Below, in pieces: positions 10,739 to 22,360 of a stretch of 64,000 bases of DNA. The stretch is from Mytilisepta virgata (Eukaryota > Mollusca > Bivalvia > Mytilida > Mytilidae): positions 8,900,501 through 8,964,500 of the forward strand of contig CM051520.1 of NCBI GenBank assembly GCA_028015205.1, written 5' to 3'. The notes beneath the pieces are model-generated. The model saw only the letters and a list, made by a program, of their open reading frames with translations, ran no database searches and was not told the origin of the DNA. How positions within the stretch are numbered: position 1 is the first letter of the stretch; every line of letters begins with the position of its first letter. Both the position numbers and the translations under genes were made by a program.

Positions 10739-12476
10739 TAGCTCACCTGGCCAAAGGCCATGTGAGCTTTTGCCATCACTTTTCGTCCGTCGTCCGTCCG
10801 TCGTAAACTTTTCATTCAAAAATCTTCTCCTCTGAAACCGCAGGACTGATTGGTTTGAAACTTAATAGGAATGATCTATGACATGTCCTCCACAAATGTT
10901 CCTCATTTTATATTGATCCGATGAAAAACATGGCCACTGTTGCTAAAAATAGAACATAGGGGTAAATTGCTGTTTTTGCTAATAACTCAAAAACCGTTAC
11001 AGATATCGAAAATCTGACACGCGGTAAAATTGATCAGCATGACGAGATCTACCTACCCTGAAATTTTGAAGGAAATTCCTAAACCCATTTAGGAGTTATT
11101 GCCCTTTTTTCGTCAAATTTCAAAATTTTAACATTCAAAAATCTTCTCCTCTGAAACCGCTGGGCCGATTGGTTTGAAACTTAATAGGAATGATCTATGA
11201 CATGTCCTCTACAAACGATCCTCAATTTATTTTGATCTGACGTAAAACATGGCTGTCGTAGCTACAAATAGAATATAGGGGTGGATGTGTTATTTTTGGC
11301 TTATAACTTAAAAACCGTTACAGATATCGAAAATCTGACGGGGTAAAATTGATCAGCATGACGAGATCTACCTACCCGGAAATTTTGAAGGAAATTCCAC
11401 AACCCGTTTAGGAGTTATTGCCTTTTTTTCGTCAAATTTTCAAAATTTTAACATTTTTCGTCATTTATCTCCAAAACTATTTGAGATAGAAGTGAAATGT
11501 AAATTTAAAAAATGTTTGCCATGTTGAGATCTACCTACCCTAAAATTTTAAAGGAAATCCCAAAACCCATTTAAGAGTTGTTGCCCTTTTTTGTCAAATT
11601 TTCAAAATTTTTTCATTCAAAAATCTTCTCCTCTATAACCACTGGGTCGATTGGTTTGAAACTTAATAGGAATGATCTATCACATGTCCTCTACAAACGA
11701 CCCTCAATTTATTTTGATCTGACATAAAAGATGGTGGTGGTAGCTAAAAATAGAATATAGGGTGCATGTGTTGTTTTTGGCTTATAACTCAAAAACTGTT
11801 ACAGATATCAAAAATCTGATGGGGTAAAATTGATCAGCATGACAAGATCTACCTAACCTGAAATTTTGAAGCAAATCCCAAAACCCATTTAGGAATTATT
11901 GCCCTTTTTTCGTCAAATTTTCCAAATTTAACATTTTTCGTCATTTATCTCCAAAACTATTTGAGATAGAAGTGAAATGTAAATTTGAAAAATGTTTGCC
12001 ATGTTGAGATCTACATACCCTGAAATTTTAAAAGAAATCCCAAAAAACCATTTAGGAGTTATTGCCCTTTTTTGTCAAATTTTCAAAATTTTAACATTTT
12101 TGCATTTTTCTCCAAAACTATTTGAGATAGAAGTGAAATGTAAATTGAAAAATGTTTGCCATGTTGAGATCTACATACCTTGAAATTTTGAAGGGATTCC
12201 TAAATTCTATTTAGGAGTTATTGGTTTGTGTAATTTGAGGTCGGGTTCTGTTACATTTATTTAAGGTTCACCCTTATTCCTTGTCAATTTTATCAACTTC
12301 CTGCCAGGACTACCACCATCAGGGAACAAATTTTAACATTAAACCTTATGAAAAATAAATCTTCAACAAATTTTCCCTGGACAATTGAACCAATTGCAAC
12401 AAACTTGGTCAAATAGTTAATTGTCCAATGAAAACCAGACTCCAGGTGAGCGATACAGGCTCTGGTGAGCCTCTTG
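10739..12476 (-). mobile_element. Hairpin-ended dispersed element, copy 2
   Basis: The left end reads TAGCTCACC and then the hairpin TGGCCAAAGGCCA (10748-10760), followed by the GTGAGCTTTTGCCATCAC block and CCGTCGTCC repeats. The right end is hairpin AGGCTCTGGTGAGCCT (12457-12472) followed by CTTGTTTTT. The body has three direct units containing 'ttggtttgaaacttaatagg' (about 10850, 11170, 11650) and several copies of 'atgttgagatctac'. No transposase is present. Orientation is given so that the 3' (GGTGAGCTA) end is on the left. Confidence 0.7.
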
Positions 12477-12617
12477 TTTTTGAATACAATAGGATAATCC
12501 CTTACTAAGAACATGTTTTACATTCATTCTTCACAATTAAGAAACATCAAATCCTATAATTTAATTGGTCGAGAGCACTTTGCTATATTCTAACATGTGA
12601 AAGAGTTCGATATCAAG

Positions 12618-12731
12618 TAATAGTTATCCCACAAGGACGCGGTGTGTCTGTATAAGATCATCCCGAGGGCCGGAGGCCCGAGCGATGATCTTATACAGAC
12701 ACACCAAGTCCGAGTGGGATAACTATTTTAC
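12618..12731. repeat. Foldback (long inverted repeat) element
   Basis: TAGTTATCCCAC...GTGTGTCTGTATAAGATCATC on the left is matched inversely by GATGATCTTATACAGACACAC...GTGGGATAACTA on the right. The loop contains GAGGGCCGGAGGCCCGAG. Arms are about 43 bp with small mismatches. This is the layout of a short non-autonomous inverted-repeat transposon. Confidence 0.75.
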
Positions 12732-13007
12732 ATCCAAGCTCAAATAAATAAAAACAATAAACACTTTTTAAATACATCTTTTTGCAATAAATGCGTTGTT
12801 CACTCTATTTTTTTTAATGGAACATTACGTTTTGATAGTTTATCCCTCAACATACCCCATTTCTTGTCCTTGTGAGTTATATATATATATATATCTTTAT
12901 TCTCACAAACCAAATAAACATGGTACAGAGAAACATAAACTGTATACATAATATAAATATAAACAAACGAATGGATAAATGGAAGTACATTGTAATCATA
13001 TAAAATG

Positions 13008-16000
13008 CTACCCTGGAGAGTTTAACCTAACATTAACAATCTTTAAAAATTTACACAAATTTGTCTTGTCTACAAACCGATTACAATTCATCAATTCTTT
13101 AAATTTCAAAACATTAGGTCTACAATAATATTTCTTTTTTATATACTGTTTTCTACTAATATGAAAATATGGACATTTTAGCAAGAAATGGAATTCATCC
13201 CCAAGATCCCCACTATTACACAAAAAGCAAATTCGATTCTCTCTATCAATATTATTCCATCTACCGGTTTCAATTGGAAGTTTCATATTCAATGTCCGAA
13301 AGTGGCATAAATATTTCAGATTTTTATCTTCAAGAAAGTCGAAATATTTTTCAAATTCCAGTTTATCCTTATATAGTCTATAATTCAGTGCTTTGGGAGA
13401 AGTTTGTACTAGATCATGCCATTTTTGCTTGAACTGATCTATTAGAGTCTGCCTTATATTATTATAAAGCCATGTCTTATTGTTAAAAGTATTACTATTC
13501 CATACATAAGATAAACCACAATTATCAAAAATTTCCTTAACATTATTTATCCATGGTATACTATTATTGTGTCTTATATAAGAAAATTTATATAATAAAA
13601 CAGGAAGTTTTTCAGGTTTTCCACTAACAAGTTTAGTCCAGTAGTTAATAATACGTAATTTTATAGCAATATCTAGAGGCCATCTACCAAGCTCCCCATA
13701 TACCATAAAGTCGGGGGTGGATTTTTTAAGTCCCAATATTAATTTGCAAAATTTTAAATGAACTCGCTCGATTTCTCGATTGTCACCAAATCCCCAAATT
13801 TCACACCCGTACAAAAGAATGGGTTTTACAACTTTATCAAACAGATCAATTAAACACTTAACAGACAGGTTATGTATACGCCCCTTTCTAATAATGTCGT
13901 ACATAGCTGAGGTGGCCTTTGTCACCTGCGACTTTTTCGCCTTAGCAAAATTTCCTGTTCTTGAAAAAAGAACACCTAGATAAGGGAATTCATCAACTAT
14001 TTCTAGTTCGTTTCCTTGGTAATAAAATTGCATATTACGAGGTATTCGCCCTTTTGAAAAGATCAAGATCTTACTCTTGTTCACATTAACTCTCAATTTC
14101 CATCTATTACAGTATTCATTTAATGAATCAAGTTGCATTTGTAAATCAACTTTTGATTCAGACAACAAAACAGTGTCATCTGCATATAATATAAGAAATA
14201 GTTTGATATACATTAAAAGCTCTGTTTCAATTTCATCAGTAATACTCTTCAATCCCACAATATTTTTGTCTTGAAAGTAATTTTCCAGGTCATTGATATA
14301 TAAAGAAAATAGAAGGGGTGACAGATTTTCTCCTTGTCGAACTCCTACTTTGCATTGAAAGTAATCAGAAAATTCATACCCGTTAAAAAATTCTTGACTT
14401 AATATTACTATACATATTCATGATAGTTTTTAATATTTTACCATTTATTGAATTCATTAGCAACTTAGACCATAATCCAGACCGCCAAACAGTATCAAAA
14501 GCTTTGGCAAAGTCTATAAAAACACAAAATAGTTTTTTCTTTCGAATTTTCAATAGTTCGAATAACATGTGTAGAACAAATATACTGTCAACAGTTGAAT
14601 AATCCTTACGAAATCCTGATTGATTTTCTTTCAATATACAAAAAGATTCTAAGTATGTGCTCAAGCGTGTATTAAGAACAGATGTAAATAATTTACCCAT
14701 GCAACTCAGTATCGTAATTGGTCTGTAATTTTGGGGATCTTTCCTATCTCCCTTTTGTTTGTAAAATGGAATAATGTTTCCAGCTAACCATAAACTTGGA
14801 ATTTTACCACAGCTAAACACAATATTAAATAATTTAACATATATTGGCATGAAAATATGTCTGGTACATTTAATGTACTCGTTAACTATTTTATCATCAC
14901 CACAGGCTTTACCATTTTTTAATTCTTTGATACATTTTAAAATTTCATCTACAGTGATCTCCACATTCAAATTCTCATTTAAATCATCTATCTGATCATT
15001 TTGTATATTCAGATCAAAATCATCGTCAGATGCATTCAGATTTTTGAAAAATTCAAAAAGCACATTTGTTGAAATTTTTGGTTCAGACTTTTCTTTATAT
15101 CCATTTAGGATTTTCCAATATTCTTTAGAATTAGTATTTTTCAAAGAATTCATCTTCTTTCTAAACTGTTTTCTATAGTCTCTAATTGACTTATCCATTT
15201 GTACCTTATAACTACGTTCTGCATGTTTCATTTCTTCATGCCTTGAACGTGTTTTATTAATTTTATACCTTCTTTTTGCAAGTCGAAATGCTTTTCTGTG
15301 TTTCCAACAATCTCTGTCAAACCAAGGTTTGTTATTCATGTTATTACATTTTGCCAAATTGTTTTTATTATTTGAGCGATAGGTACCAAAAACTTGTTTT
15401 GCAGAATCTAATAATATTATATTTAATTCATCTATGAAATTGTCAATTTTTTCTTGTGTCAGATTTGCATCGTTACTAGAAATACATTGCAAGAGGCGAG
15501 CATCTAAATTATCAACTTTATCTTGATCTATATTCTCTAAAAACTCTTTTGACTTTTCTGTGTCCCATTTTTTAATCTTTTCTTGGTCAACAATATTGGC
15601 ATCTATATTGTTATCACTGTTAACATAATCAGAAGTACATGTATTACAATTATTGAGAATATCTAAAGTTACAGATACAGGAGTATGAACATCAGAAAAT
15701 AAAGGTGAAAAATCATGAACACACATACAATTTACATGAGGTAGCATTTCATATGAACAAATAAAATAATCTACAACACTTGTTTGTTTGCAAGTAAACA
15801 AACCATCTATATCTCCTTTTACTCTACCATTTAAAATAAACATATTATTATTCCTACAAAATTCAAGAAGTAAATTTCCATAAGTATTTTTGACTTTATC
15901 TTGACTAGCTCTAAATTTGTTCATTCCAAAAAGACGTAGATTATTAATCAAACTACTAGGTATATTAGTAGATTCTTCATGTTTGTTACAAGAAATGTCA

Positions 16001-16527
16001 AATGCATCTATGTTTGTACCCGTTCTGGCATTAAAATCACCACACAAAATTATATTTTTAAATCTACCACAAAATTGAAGAAATTCTTGTTCAATTTCTG
16101 TGAATACATCCTTCTCTTTATAAAAAGAATTTTCGGGTGGAATATATACAGCCCCAATAAGTAAATCACTTTCAAGTTTCAGGTACTCTTTTGAAATTTT
16201 GAACCATAAAATATGCTTACTATTTGTATCTAATCTTGATACATACTTTTGAAGTTCAGACTTATAACCAAATGCTATCCCACCAGATCTAACCTTAGAA
16301 GCTTTACGATGTTTAAATTCAAAATGATAACCAGGTAACTGTATAATATCAAGATCATTTGTTTTTGTTTCAGATAGACATACAAAATCATAAGACATAA
16401 TCATTTCTAAAAATTCCGGATACTGTTTTCTCCTAACCAAACCACAACAATTTAAAGTCAATATATTAACATCAATACTATTATCAGTACTAGAGTCTTT
16501 CTCATTTAAGTCCTCTCCATGGGAATG
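13008..16527 (-). pseudogene. LINE ORF2 polyprotein: endonuclease plus reverse transcriptase, one frameshift
   Basis: The endonuclease is at the start: LNCCGL, LSETKTND with the catalytic E, GAVYIPP, ILCGDFNARTG, and later FSDVHTPV. A linker follows with KPWFDRDCW. The reverse transcriptase begins around 14900 (KNGKACGDD), then NYRPITILS, ENQSGFRKDYST, CVFIDFAKAFDTVW and, after the break, LYADDTVLL. The C-terminal end has CFLCN...DEFHFLLKCPYF, a CxxC/H/C motif. The break is at a run of six A (14385-14390). With one base fewer the frame would stay open for ~1150 codons from 16461 to 13008. The first 22 codons after the ORF1 stop have no in-frame ATG. The lesion could be real or a homopolymer assembly error. 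Confidence 0.8.
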
Positions 16528-17472
16528 CTATGGGTTATCAGTTTTGCTAGGTGTTGATGACGCCATACGGCGGCGCTTTGAACTCCTGTAGTGTTCCGGT
16601 GTGAAATTTCTATAATGCCTAGGTGTACTCGACGCTGTCTCGGCATATGTCAAACTAGGTTCATTCGGATCTTCATAAACTTGACCATCTACATATAATA
16701 TGTCTCTAACAAGTCTGACACGATGCCCTTCATCTCGTTTTTGTCGCAAAATAGGATATAAGCTACGCCTTGCCTGCTCTATTATTTCCGGATACTGCCT
16801 GTTTATTCCAAATGGCTTTCCTTTTAGACGGTAAGTGTTTGAGAGCACACGTTCTAAGTCACTGTTGTAAATAAATCTTGCCACTATTGGCCTCGGTTTT
16901 CCTCGTTTCTTTCCTGCTATAACTCCTGATCCAAAGCGATGTACATTACCCAGTGCTATATGGTGTTTAATACGAAGGTTGTCTTTAATAAAAGATCTTA
17001 CCACTTGCTCAGTGTTCTCACCCTCAAACTCACTGATGTTTGTGAATACGAGGTTATATTTCATTGACCTACACTTCAAGTCAATAATATCATCTTTTAG
17101 TTCTTCTCTTTCTTCTCTTATATCATTTAGCGCAGCCTTTATTTCTGCTCTTAATTCCGCACCCTGATCATCGATATCATTTGACACTTTACTTAAGGAC
17201 GATCTTATTGTTTTTACTTCTTTTGCATTATTATCATTTTTTTCCTGATATTCGTCCATTATATTGCTAATTCCTTGCAAATCTATTTGCATAGATTGGA
17301 CATTTTGCTGGGTTGATTCTAATTCATTCTTGAACTTATATTGTCTGTTAGTCAACTCTGAAATACTTTGATCATGCTTTTCTGTTTTCATTCGTACATG
17401 GTCTAATTTAGTTTCAGCGGAAGCTACTTGTACTTTGAGATCTTTATAGTATTGTAGTATGGGTGAACACAT
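16528..17472 (-). CDS. LINE ORF1, coiled-coil RNA-binding protein (314 aa)
   Basis: The first ~115 residues are heptad-rich and charged (coiled coil, probable trimerisation). Residues ~135-215 form an RRM-like segment containing MKYNLVFTNI, VHRFGSG and KPRPIVARF. Residues ~220-270 form a C-terminal domain with INRQYPEIIEQARRSLYPIL and RLVRDILYVDGQVYED. This order matches L1-type ORF1p, a nucleic-acid chaperone that coats the element's own RNA. The tail is basic (SSKRRR). The frame starts at ATG 17470-17472 and ends with TAG at 16528-16530, immediately continuous with ORF2. Confidence 0.75.
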   Translation of the reverse strand: MCSPILQYYKDLKVQVASAETKLDHVRMKTEKHDQSISELTNRQYKFKNELESTQQNVQSMQIDLQGISNIMDEYQEKNDNNAKEVKTIRSSLSKVSNDIDDQGAELRAEIKAALNDIREEREELKDDIIDLKCRSMKYNLVFTNISEFEGENTEQVVRSFIKDNLRIKHHIALGNVHRFGSGVIAGKKRGKPRPIVARFIYNSDLERVLSNTYRLKGKPFGINRQYPEIIEQARRSLYPILRQKRDEGHRVRLVRDILYVDGQVYEDPNEPSLTYAETASSTPRHYRNFTPEHYRSSKRRRMASSTPSKTDNP

Positions 17473-17532
17473 CTCACCATTCGATATTAGAAATTAAACG
17501 GATTTGTTTTACTCGTATACATCTCAAATGAC

Positions 17533-17644
17533 ATGGCGGACGGGTACGACACTGATGAAATACTCAGCCAGGCCTTAGATTTGGCCGAGGCAGCGGATGA
17601 CGAATCTATTTTCATAACCCAGAACTCATTTAGATCCACAGAAG
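17533..17644 (+). CDS. Orphan first-exon-like segment (possible Crypton/KIAA1958-like N terminus)
   Basis: An ATG at 17533 opens a frame of 37 complete codons beginning MADGYDTDEILSQALDLAE, acidic and helical, running to a possible 5' splice site, GAAG|GTATTT, at 17644/17645. If unspliced, the frame stops about 50 bases later. The opening resembles N termini I recall for tyrosine-recombinase-derived (Crypton, KIAA1958-like) proteins of molluscs. That is a memory-based guess from a short acidic segment. No partner exon was found. It lies about 60 bp from the LINE ORF1 start, in the opposite direction. Confidence 0.3.
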
Positions 17645-18167
17645 GTATTTGTAAATCAAATATTAATTATGGTACTTATCTATTAGGGTAACAAATGCCG
17701 ATTTTCAAGTTTAGCATTCATTTGTAGCAGTTTTTAAAATAATAGGAGACCCAGGATATGACTGCAGCCAATACTTTTGCAATACATTCTTAATTCATTT
17801 GAATTCAAGTACTTTGTAAAGTCATTTTTTATTATTGATAATGGGCCTAAATGTTGTCCCTTTTCTGAAAAAAAACCCAAAATAGCGTAAAGGAGGTTCG
17901 GGGGGGGGGGGGGTCCTTGTATAACTTTTAATTGTTACTTTATTGCAAATTAAATCCACTGCTAAAAGGTCAATTTTTGGTTGGATAACGGTAATAAATT
18001 TTCTGTCTTCATTTTATTAAAATCAGGATAAATTTGTATTACATTCTGTAAAGAATTATTAACTCTTAATAACTTGTTAACATTACAAAGAAGTCAATCA
18101 TGGCACTTAACTGTGCACGTGAATACATTTTACCTATTATTTTCTGGACAATAGCCTTTGTAAAAGT
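17645..18167. other. AT-rich DNA with a G14 tract
   Basis: No gene is seen. A run of 14 G at 17900-17913 stands out in this AT-rich setting and could be prone to slippage. Confidence 0.4.
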
Positions 18168-18210
18168 AGGGGTGATCTGGCAGGGGTGATCCGACTCAGA
18201 TCACCCCTGC
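18168..18210. repeat. GGGGTGATC direct and inverted repeat
   Basis: GCAGGGGTGATC (18180-18191) pairs perfectly with GATCACCCCTGC (18199-18210) around a 7-base loop. A further direct copy of AGGGGTGATCTG lies at 18168-18179. The function is unknown. Confidence 0.75.
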
Positions 18211-18289
18211 TAGAACAAAGGAGCTGGGATGTAAGGCTTTTGATCCCTTGATCTCAGATGTTCATTGTTAATTATAATTAGTTATTCAA

Positions 18290-18745
18290 GCTTCATTGAA
18301 TTTTCATAATTATGTAGAGAAACTCTCTCAATCAGATAAAAATGAATGTATAAAGTGGAAAAGAGAAAAGTGTTCAGAATTTGTAGATAAAGTAAAAAGT
18401 GATCATGATGGTCATCTTTAAATATACTGTTAGAATTAGAAAATTTAGGGGCACAAGGGGTTAGTCAAGATGACATGAATGAAGTCGTAGAAAGAATAAG
18501 CACTTTTTTCAAGATGTTGCTATTAAAACGTTTGGTACAATTAAACCAGTTAGAAGTCATACCCCGAAACCACGAAAAACGATTCGAAACCATGGTTTCA
18601 CAAGCGATTCCTTGATAGTAGAAAAAAAGCCATAAAGCGCGGAAAAGGTACAGTTTTATATAAAAAAAAATTAAAAAAAACGATGAAAATAGAAAGTTTA
18701 TGCAAGAGTACAGTAAGAATTATAAATATGAAATAAAACTTTCCA
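18290..18745 (+). pseudogene. LINE ORF2 linker remnant
   Basis: Read with frame changes, the segment gives NECIKWKREKCSEFVDKV, then VAIKTFGTIKPV, NHGFTSDSLI with KKAIKRGKG, and MQEYSKNYKYEIK. This matches, in order, the linker between endonuclease and reverse transcriptase in LINEs of the type at 13.0-17.5 kb (compare its KPWFDRDCW...RRYK...ERSYKVQ). No endonuclease or RT is attached. A heavily decayed fragment. Confidence 0.5.
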
Positions 18746-19115
18746 AGGCCTAGAGAGAAGTAATATTGATTTGCATGGTTCAACCGCAGAGAGAAGTTGT
18801 TATATTGATTTGCATGGTTTCAACCTAGGGTTTCAATGTTCCTACAAGGCCTAGAGAGAAGTTGTAATACTGATTTTCATGGTTTCAACATTTTTACAAA
18901 GCTTAGAGAACTGTGTTTGCCTGGTTTTAACTTTCTTACACGATCTAGAGCAATGAAACCATGCAAATCAATATTACGACTTCTCTCTACGCCTTGTAGG
19001 AAAGTTGAAACCATGCAAATCAGTATTAACATCATAGTATCTTTCTAGATCTTTTAAGAAAGTTAAAACCATATAAATCAATCATATTACTGGCACCTCT
19101 CATGGTCTTGTAAGG
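18740..19115. repeat. Minisatellite related to the 5.4-7.5 kb array, in two opposed orientations
   Basis: From about 18740 to 18950 units read 'ttgatttgcatggtttcaac'. From about 18953 to 19115 the reverse complement appears ('gaaaccatgcaaatcaatat', 'gaaagttgaaaccatgcaaa'). The second orientation aligns with the 63-bp unit at 5400-7494. The array therefore contains an internal inversion and could form a large hairpin. Confidence 0.65.
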
Positions 19116-20953
19116 AAGTTTTTTAAAATATATAATTTAATTTGGCATTTGGCCCATAAAAGTAAAATATTTCCAGCATAATTTCATTAAAAATCCTAAT
19201 TTCATTTTAACTAGGATGGGAAAACTATTGTGTCATATTTATTACCCAGAAAAACAACAACAAAATATTTGAGCAAGTTTATTTGGAGTATTTAATTATC
19301 AAAATTAAATAAATGTTGTACAGATTGTCATAAATACTTTACTGTTACTGTTTTATGGAGAAATATGTTGCTAAGTTCTAAAAACATAGATCTGATCATT
19401 CACATTATCCCATCATATGATATTCATTAACTTAATTAGGTGAGAATTTATACAATTAGAAACAAAGAATTGTCAATGGTTCTAATTCTGTTTAATAAAT
19501 AGGACAATCACATATGCAACATTTGGGCAGTGGTTGATAAATATAATTAATAGACCTCGTATATTTTTTGTCTGATAAAACATTTTAGTTTCAACCAATG
19601 ACTTTAAATGTATAAACACAGATATTGCCATGTATTAATTAGTTCGTGAACTAAAACACTCAAACTAATTTAGACTTGATTGTCAGGCCATGACATTAGT
19701 GAAATACTGAAGAAAAGACACAGAACAGGATATTTTAGTTGAAGTAAAATTCTTTGGCAATTTTAAAGTATGCAAACAAATTGAATATTTACCAGGATAT
19801 ACATGTACACATGTATAACTTCATTTAATTTGCATTATTTACTCTTTACAATCACCTTTGAAGTGACAAGTCACATTAAACTTTTCCCTGTTACATCTTA
19901 TTGGATATTATTCCATTGAATCTTATAATATATCCTCAAATTTTTGGATATTTTTGTATTTTCATTTAAAATTGTTGTAATACAATACTCAATGGCTGAG
20001 TGCTCATTCAGTAGCAATATCTATCATTGTCTCCTCATCCTAGACTACTAACGTGTGTGGAAACTAATAACCCCCGCTCTGTATCACTCATTTGTTGCTC
20101 CATCCAGGCCTTTTGTCTATAGAGCCTCACAATAACTTACGACAAACAAAACTTTCTAATTTGAAAAGTTTTGAAACATTGAAAAACAGTGTTATGTGTG
20201 CTGAGTTCAAATGCTTTTTGAGGTAATTGTTTTCATTAAAGTTTAAAATTGAAATAATCATGACAAATTGATAGATATGTGTTTGCAGGTTAATAAATTT
20301 TTAGGCTAAAGTTGGGCTTTTGAGTGAAAAGTTTAGGAAAAAGTTGTACTATGAAAGATATCGGCAATATTAACAATGACATAATTGTTACATAAAAGTG
20401 AAATTCTTATCACAGAGTTAGCAGAAAGAATATAAATACTATGCTAAATTACTTTTGTAAAAGATTAGCAATTTTTAAAATTTATGTGTCAAATATTTCT
20501 TTTGATTACTTACATGTGCCCCAACATACCTATTCATTGATGAAATTGGCTAACCGGTTCAATTCAGTTATGTAGACTTTTAAAGAATAAAAATTCATTA
20601 TCAGAAAATTGTTTCATCTCAGATTTCCCATTTGTCACTTGGTATTTAAACAATGTAAAAAAATAAAAACATGTTTTTATTCGTGAAAAAAAGACATATT
20701 TTTATTGCCAAACTTTAGAAAGTGAAAGGCTCATATTATAGTGCAAAATATCCCGGAAGTTTCAAAAGGAAAACTGTCAAAGCGATTGAGAAATTGTCAA
20801 ATCCTAATTTTACGCTAACTGCAAACAGTTAAATTTATAAAACGTAACGGAAAACGATTTTTTTTCATTTTCTACACAAATACAATTCTGTTTGAATTTT
20901 CATATTCTCAGCTTTCATATTTCATAACGATCTACATTTATGTCATATTTTGT
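19116..20953. other. AT-rich DNA, nothing recognised
   Basis: No coding segments, tandem arrays or inverted termini could be supported over about 1.8 kb. Confidence 0.4.
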
Positions 20954-21160
20954 AATTCTTTTACTATCACGATCATTTTTATGGCACTTTACTCTATGTT
21001 ATAACTTCCTGTAAGTCTCTATAACACTTGGGACAACAGATGTCACTCCTGACTTCGTAATTCTTTTACAATCACGATCATTTTTACGGCACTTTACTCT
21101 ATGTTGTAACTTTCTGTAAGTCTCTATAACACTTGGGACAACAGATGTCACTCCTGACTT
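20954..21160. repeat. Tandem duplication of ~105 bp
   Basis: The block from 'gtaattcttttactatcacg' to 'cagatgtcactcctgactt' is repeated directly (second copy from about 21056) with only a few substitutions. Confidence 0.8.
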
Positions 21161-21284
21161 CGTCTGCAATTATTATGTATATATATAAGTTCTGCCAACT
21201 ATGTGACTGGTCCATAAAGCTTCAATTTCTAAAAATTCAAGCATGTAATTGATGCACCATACTTGTTTTTTAATATTTGGATTA

Positions 21285-21450
21285 CTGGTGGCCATCTTGG
21301 ACCAGGTATGGACATGTCCGATACCATTTTTAAATGGGACCAAAAGACAACAAGAGAACAATTGCAAGGTCTTTCCCGTGTCAAATTGCAATTAAGGCTA
21401 TTAAGCATGACTGTTGACCTTCTATTTTGACTTGTATATATACAAAATAT
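21285..21450 (+). repeat. Fragment of the hairpin-ended family body
   Basis: Nearly identical to about 25190-25345, sharing 'ccaggtatggacatgtccga' and 'aattaaggctattaagcatg', with one short indel ('acaattgttcag' missing here). It lacks both hairpin ends. Confidence 0.7.
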
Positions 21451-21639
21451 AATTGCTGGAAAGTTTTTCATTATTTTTCTGAAAATTTTGAAATTTAATG
21501 GATACTTAAACTAAAATATTTCCAAAGTTTGGCTTGTGATATATAAAATTAGATGTGCATCAAGCATGCAGTTCCTATCAAATCTCCCACAACCAGTAGA
21601 GTCATGTCAAAGTAATTGTGACTGAGTGTCTCTAAGTCA

Positions 21640-22360
21640 GTCATAAACCAATGGGAAAAATAATCCTACCTTGATCCATTATGATAAAAAATATATAAAA
21701 TTGGTGCGGGTTACATGGAACCCAGTGTCTCGCCTGTTTTGCTGTTGTGTATGTTTTCAGTGTAATAGTGGAATGTACATAATTTTTCTCTACATGTTAT
21801 TTATTGATCATGAAGAAGCATCTGTCAAAGTTTGATAAAGTCCAGGATGATTTAAGAAATTAATTAATGTTTAAAAACTTTAACAGCAGACTGTAATGTT
21901 AACTTGGAGAAAAACTAAGTCCATTTATAAGTAAAATATGAAAAAATGGGAAAAACATAATATTCCTCTGGATACTATCTTTTGATCATGAACAAGATTC
22001 TTTCCAAGTTTGGTAAAAATCCAGGATGGTTCAAGAAAGTAATTAATGTTTTAAAAACTTTGAGAGCAGACTGTACGTAATGTTAAATGGGAGAAAAACT
22101 AAGTCCATTTATAAGTAAAATATGGAAACATGGGAAAAAAATTATTACAAAATTTTCCTCTGGATACTATCTTTTGACCATGAATAAGCTTCCATCTAAG
22201 TTTTGTAAAAATCCAGGATGTTTTAAGATAGTTATTAATGTTTATAAAACTTTAACCACAGGGTGAATGTAAATGTTGACTCTGCCGACACTGACAATGG
22301 AATGTAGGATCGCCATGTCTCGCTTCCGTGATAAAAATCGCAGACTCGACAAAAATTACA
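21640..22360. repeat. Dispersed repeat with three ~190-bp internal units
   Basis: Three diverged direct units contain 'tccaggatg', 'aactaagtccatttataagt' and 'ttcctctggatactatcttt' (about 21790, 21980, 22180). The ends carry 'cccagtgtctcgcctgtttt' on the left and 'gccatgtctcgcttccgtga' on the right. No protein is seen. Confidence 0.55.

Larger units (their letters stand above)
12883..17500 (-). mobile_element. Nearly full-length LINE retrotransposon
   Basis: The unit reads on the minus strand: 5' region, ORF1 (16528-17472), ORF2 (16527 down to 13008), a short 3' UTR, then GAATAAAG followed by a (TA)n tail at 12877-12896. ORF2 carries an apurinic-type endonuclease, a reverse transcriptase with YADD, and a C-terminal cysteine/histidine motif. 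The ORF2 layout suggests a CR1/Jockey-like group and the ORF1 is L1-like, but I cannot assign the clade. One indel is the only obvious lesion, which implies a young copy. A target duplication was not identified, so the 5' limit is approximate. Confidence 0.8.

Noticed and set aside
17900..17913. G-quadruplex regulatory site
   Set aside because: It is a single uninterrupted G14 run rather than four spaced G tracts, and no promoter is evident nearby.
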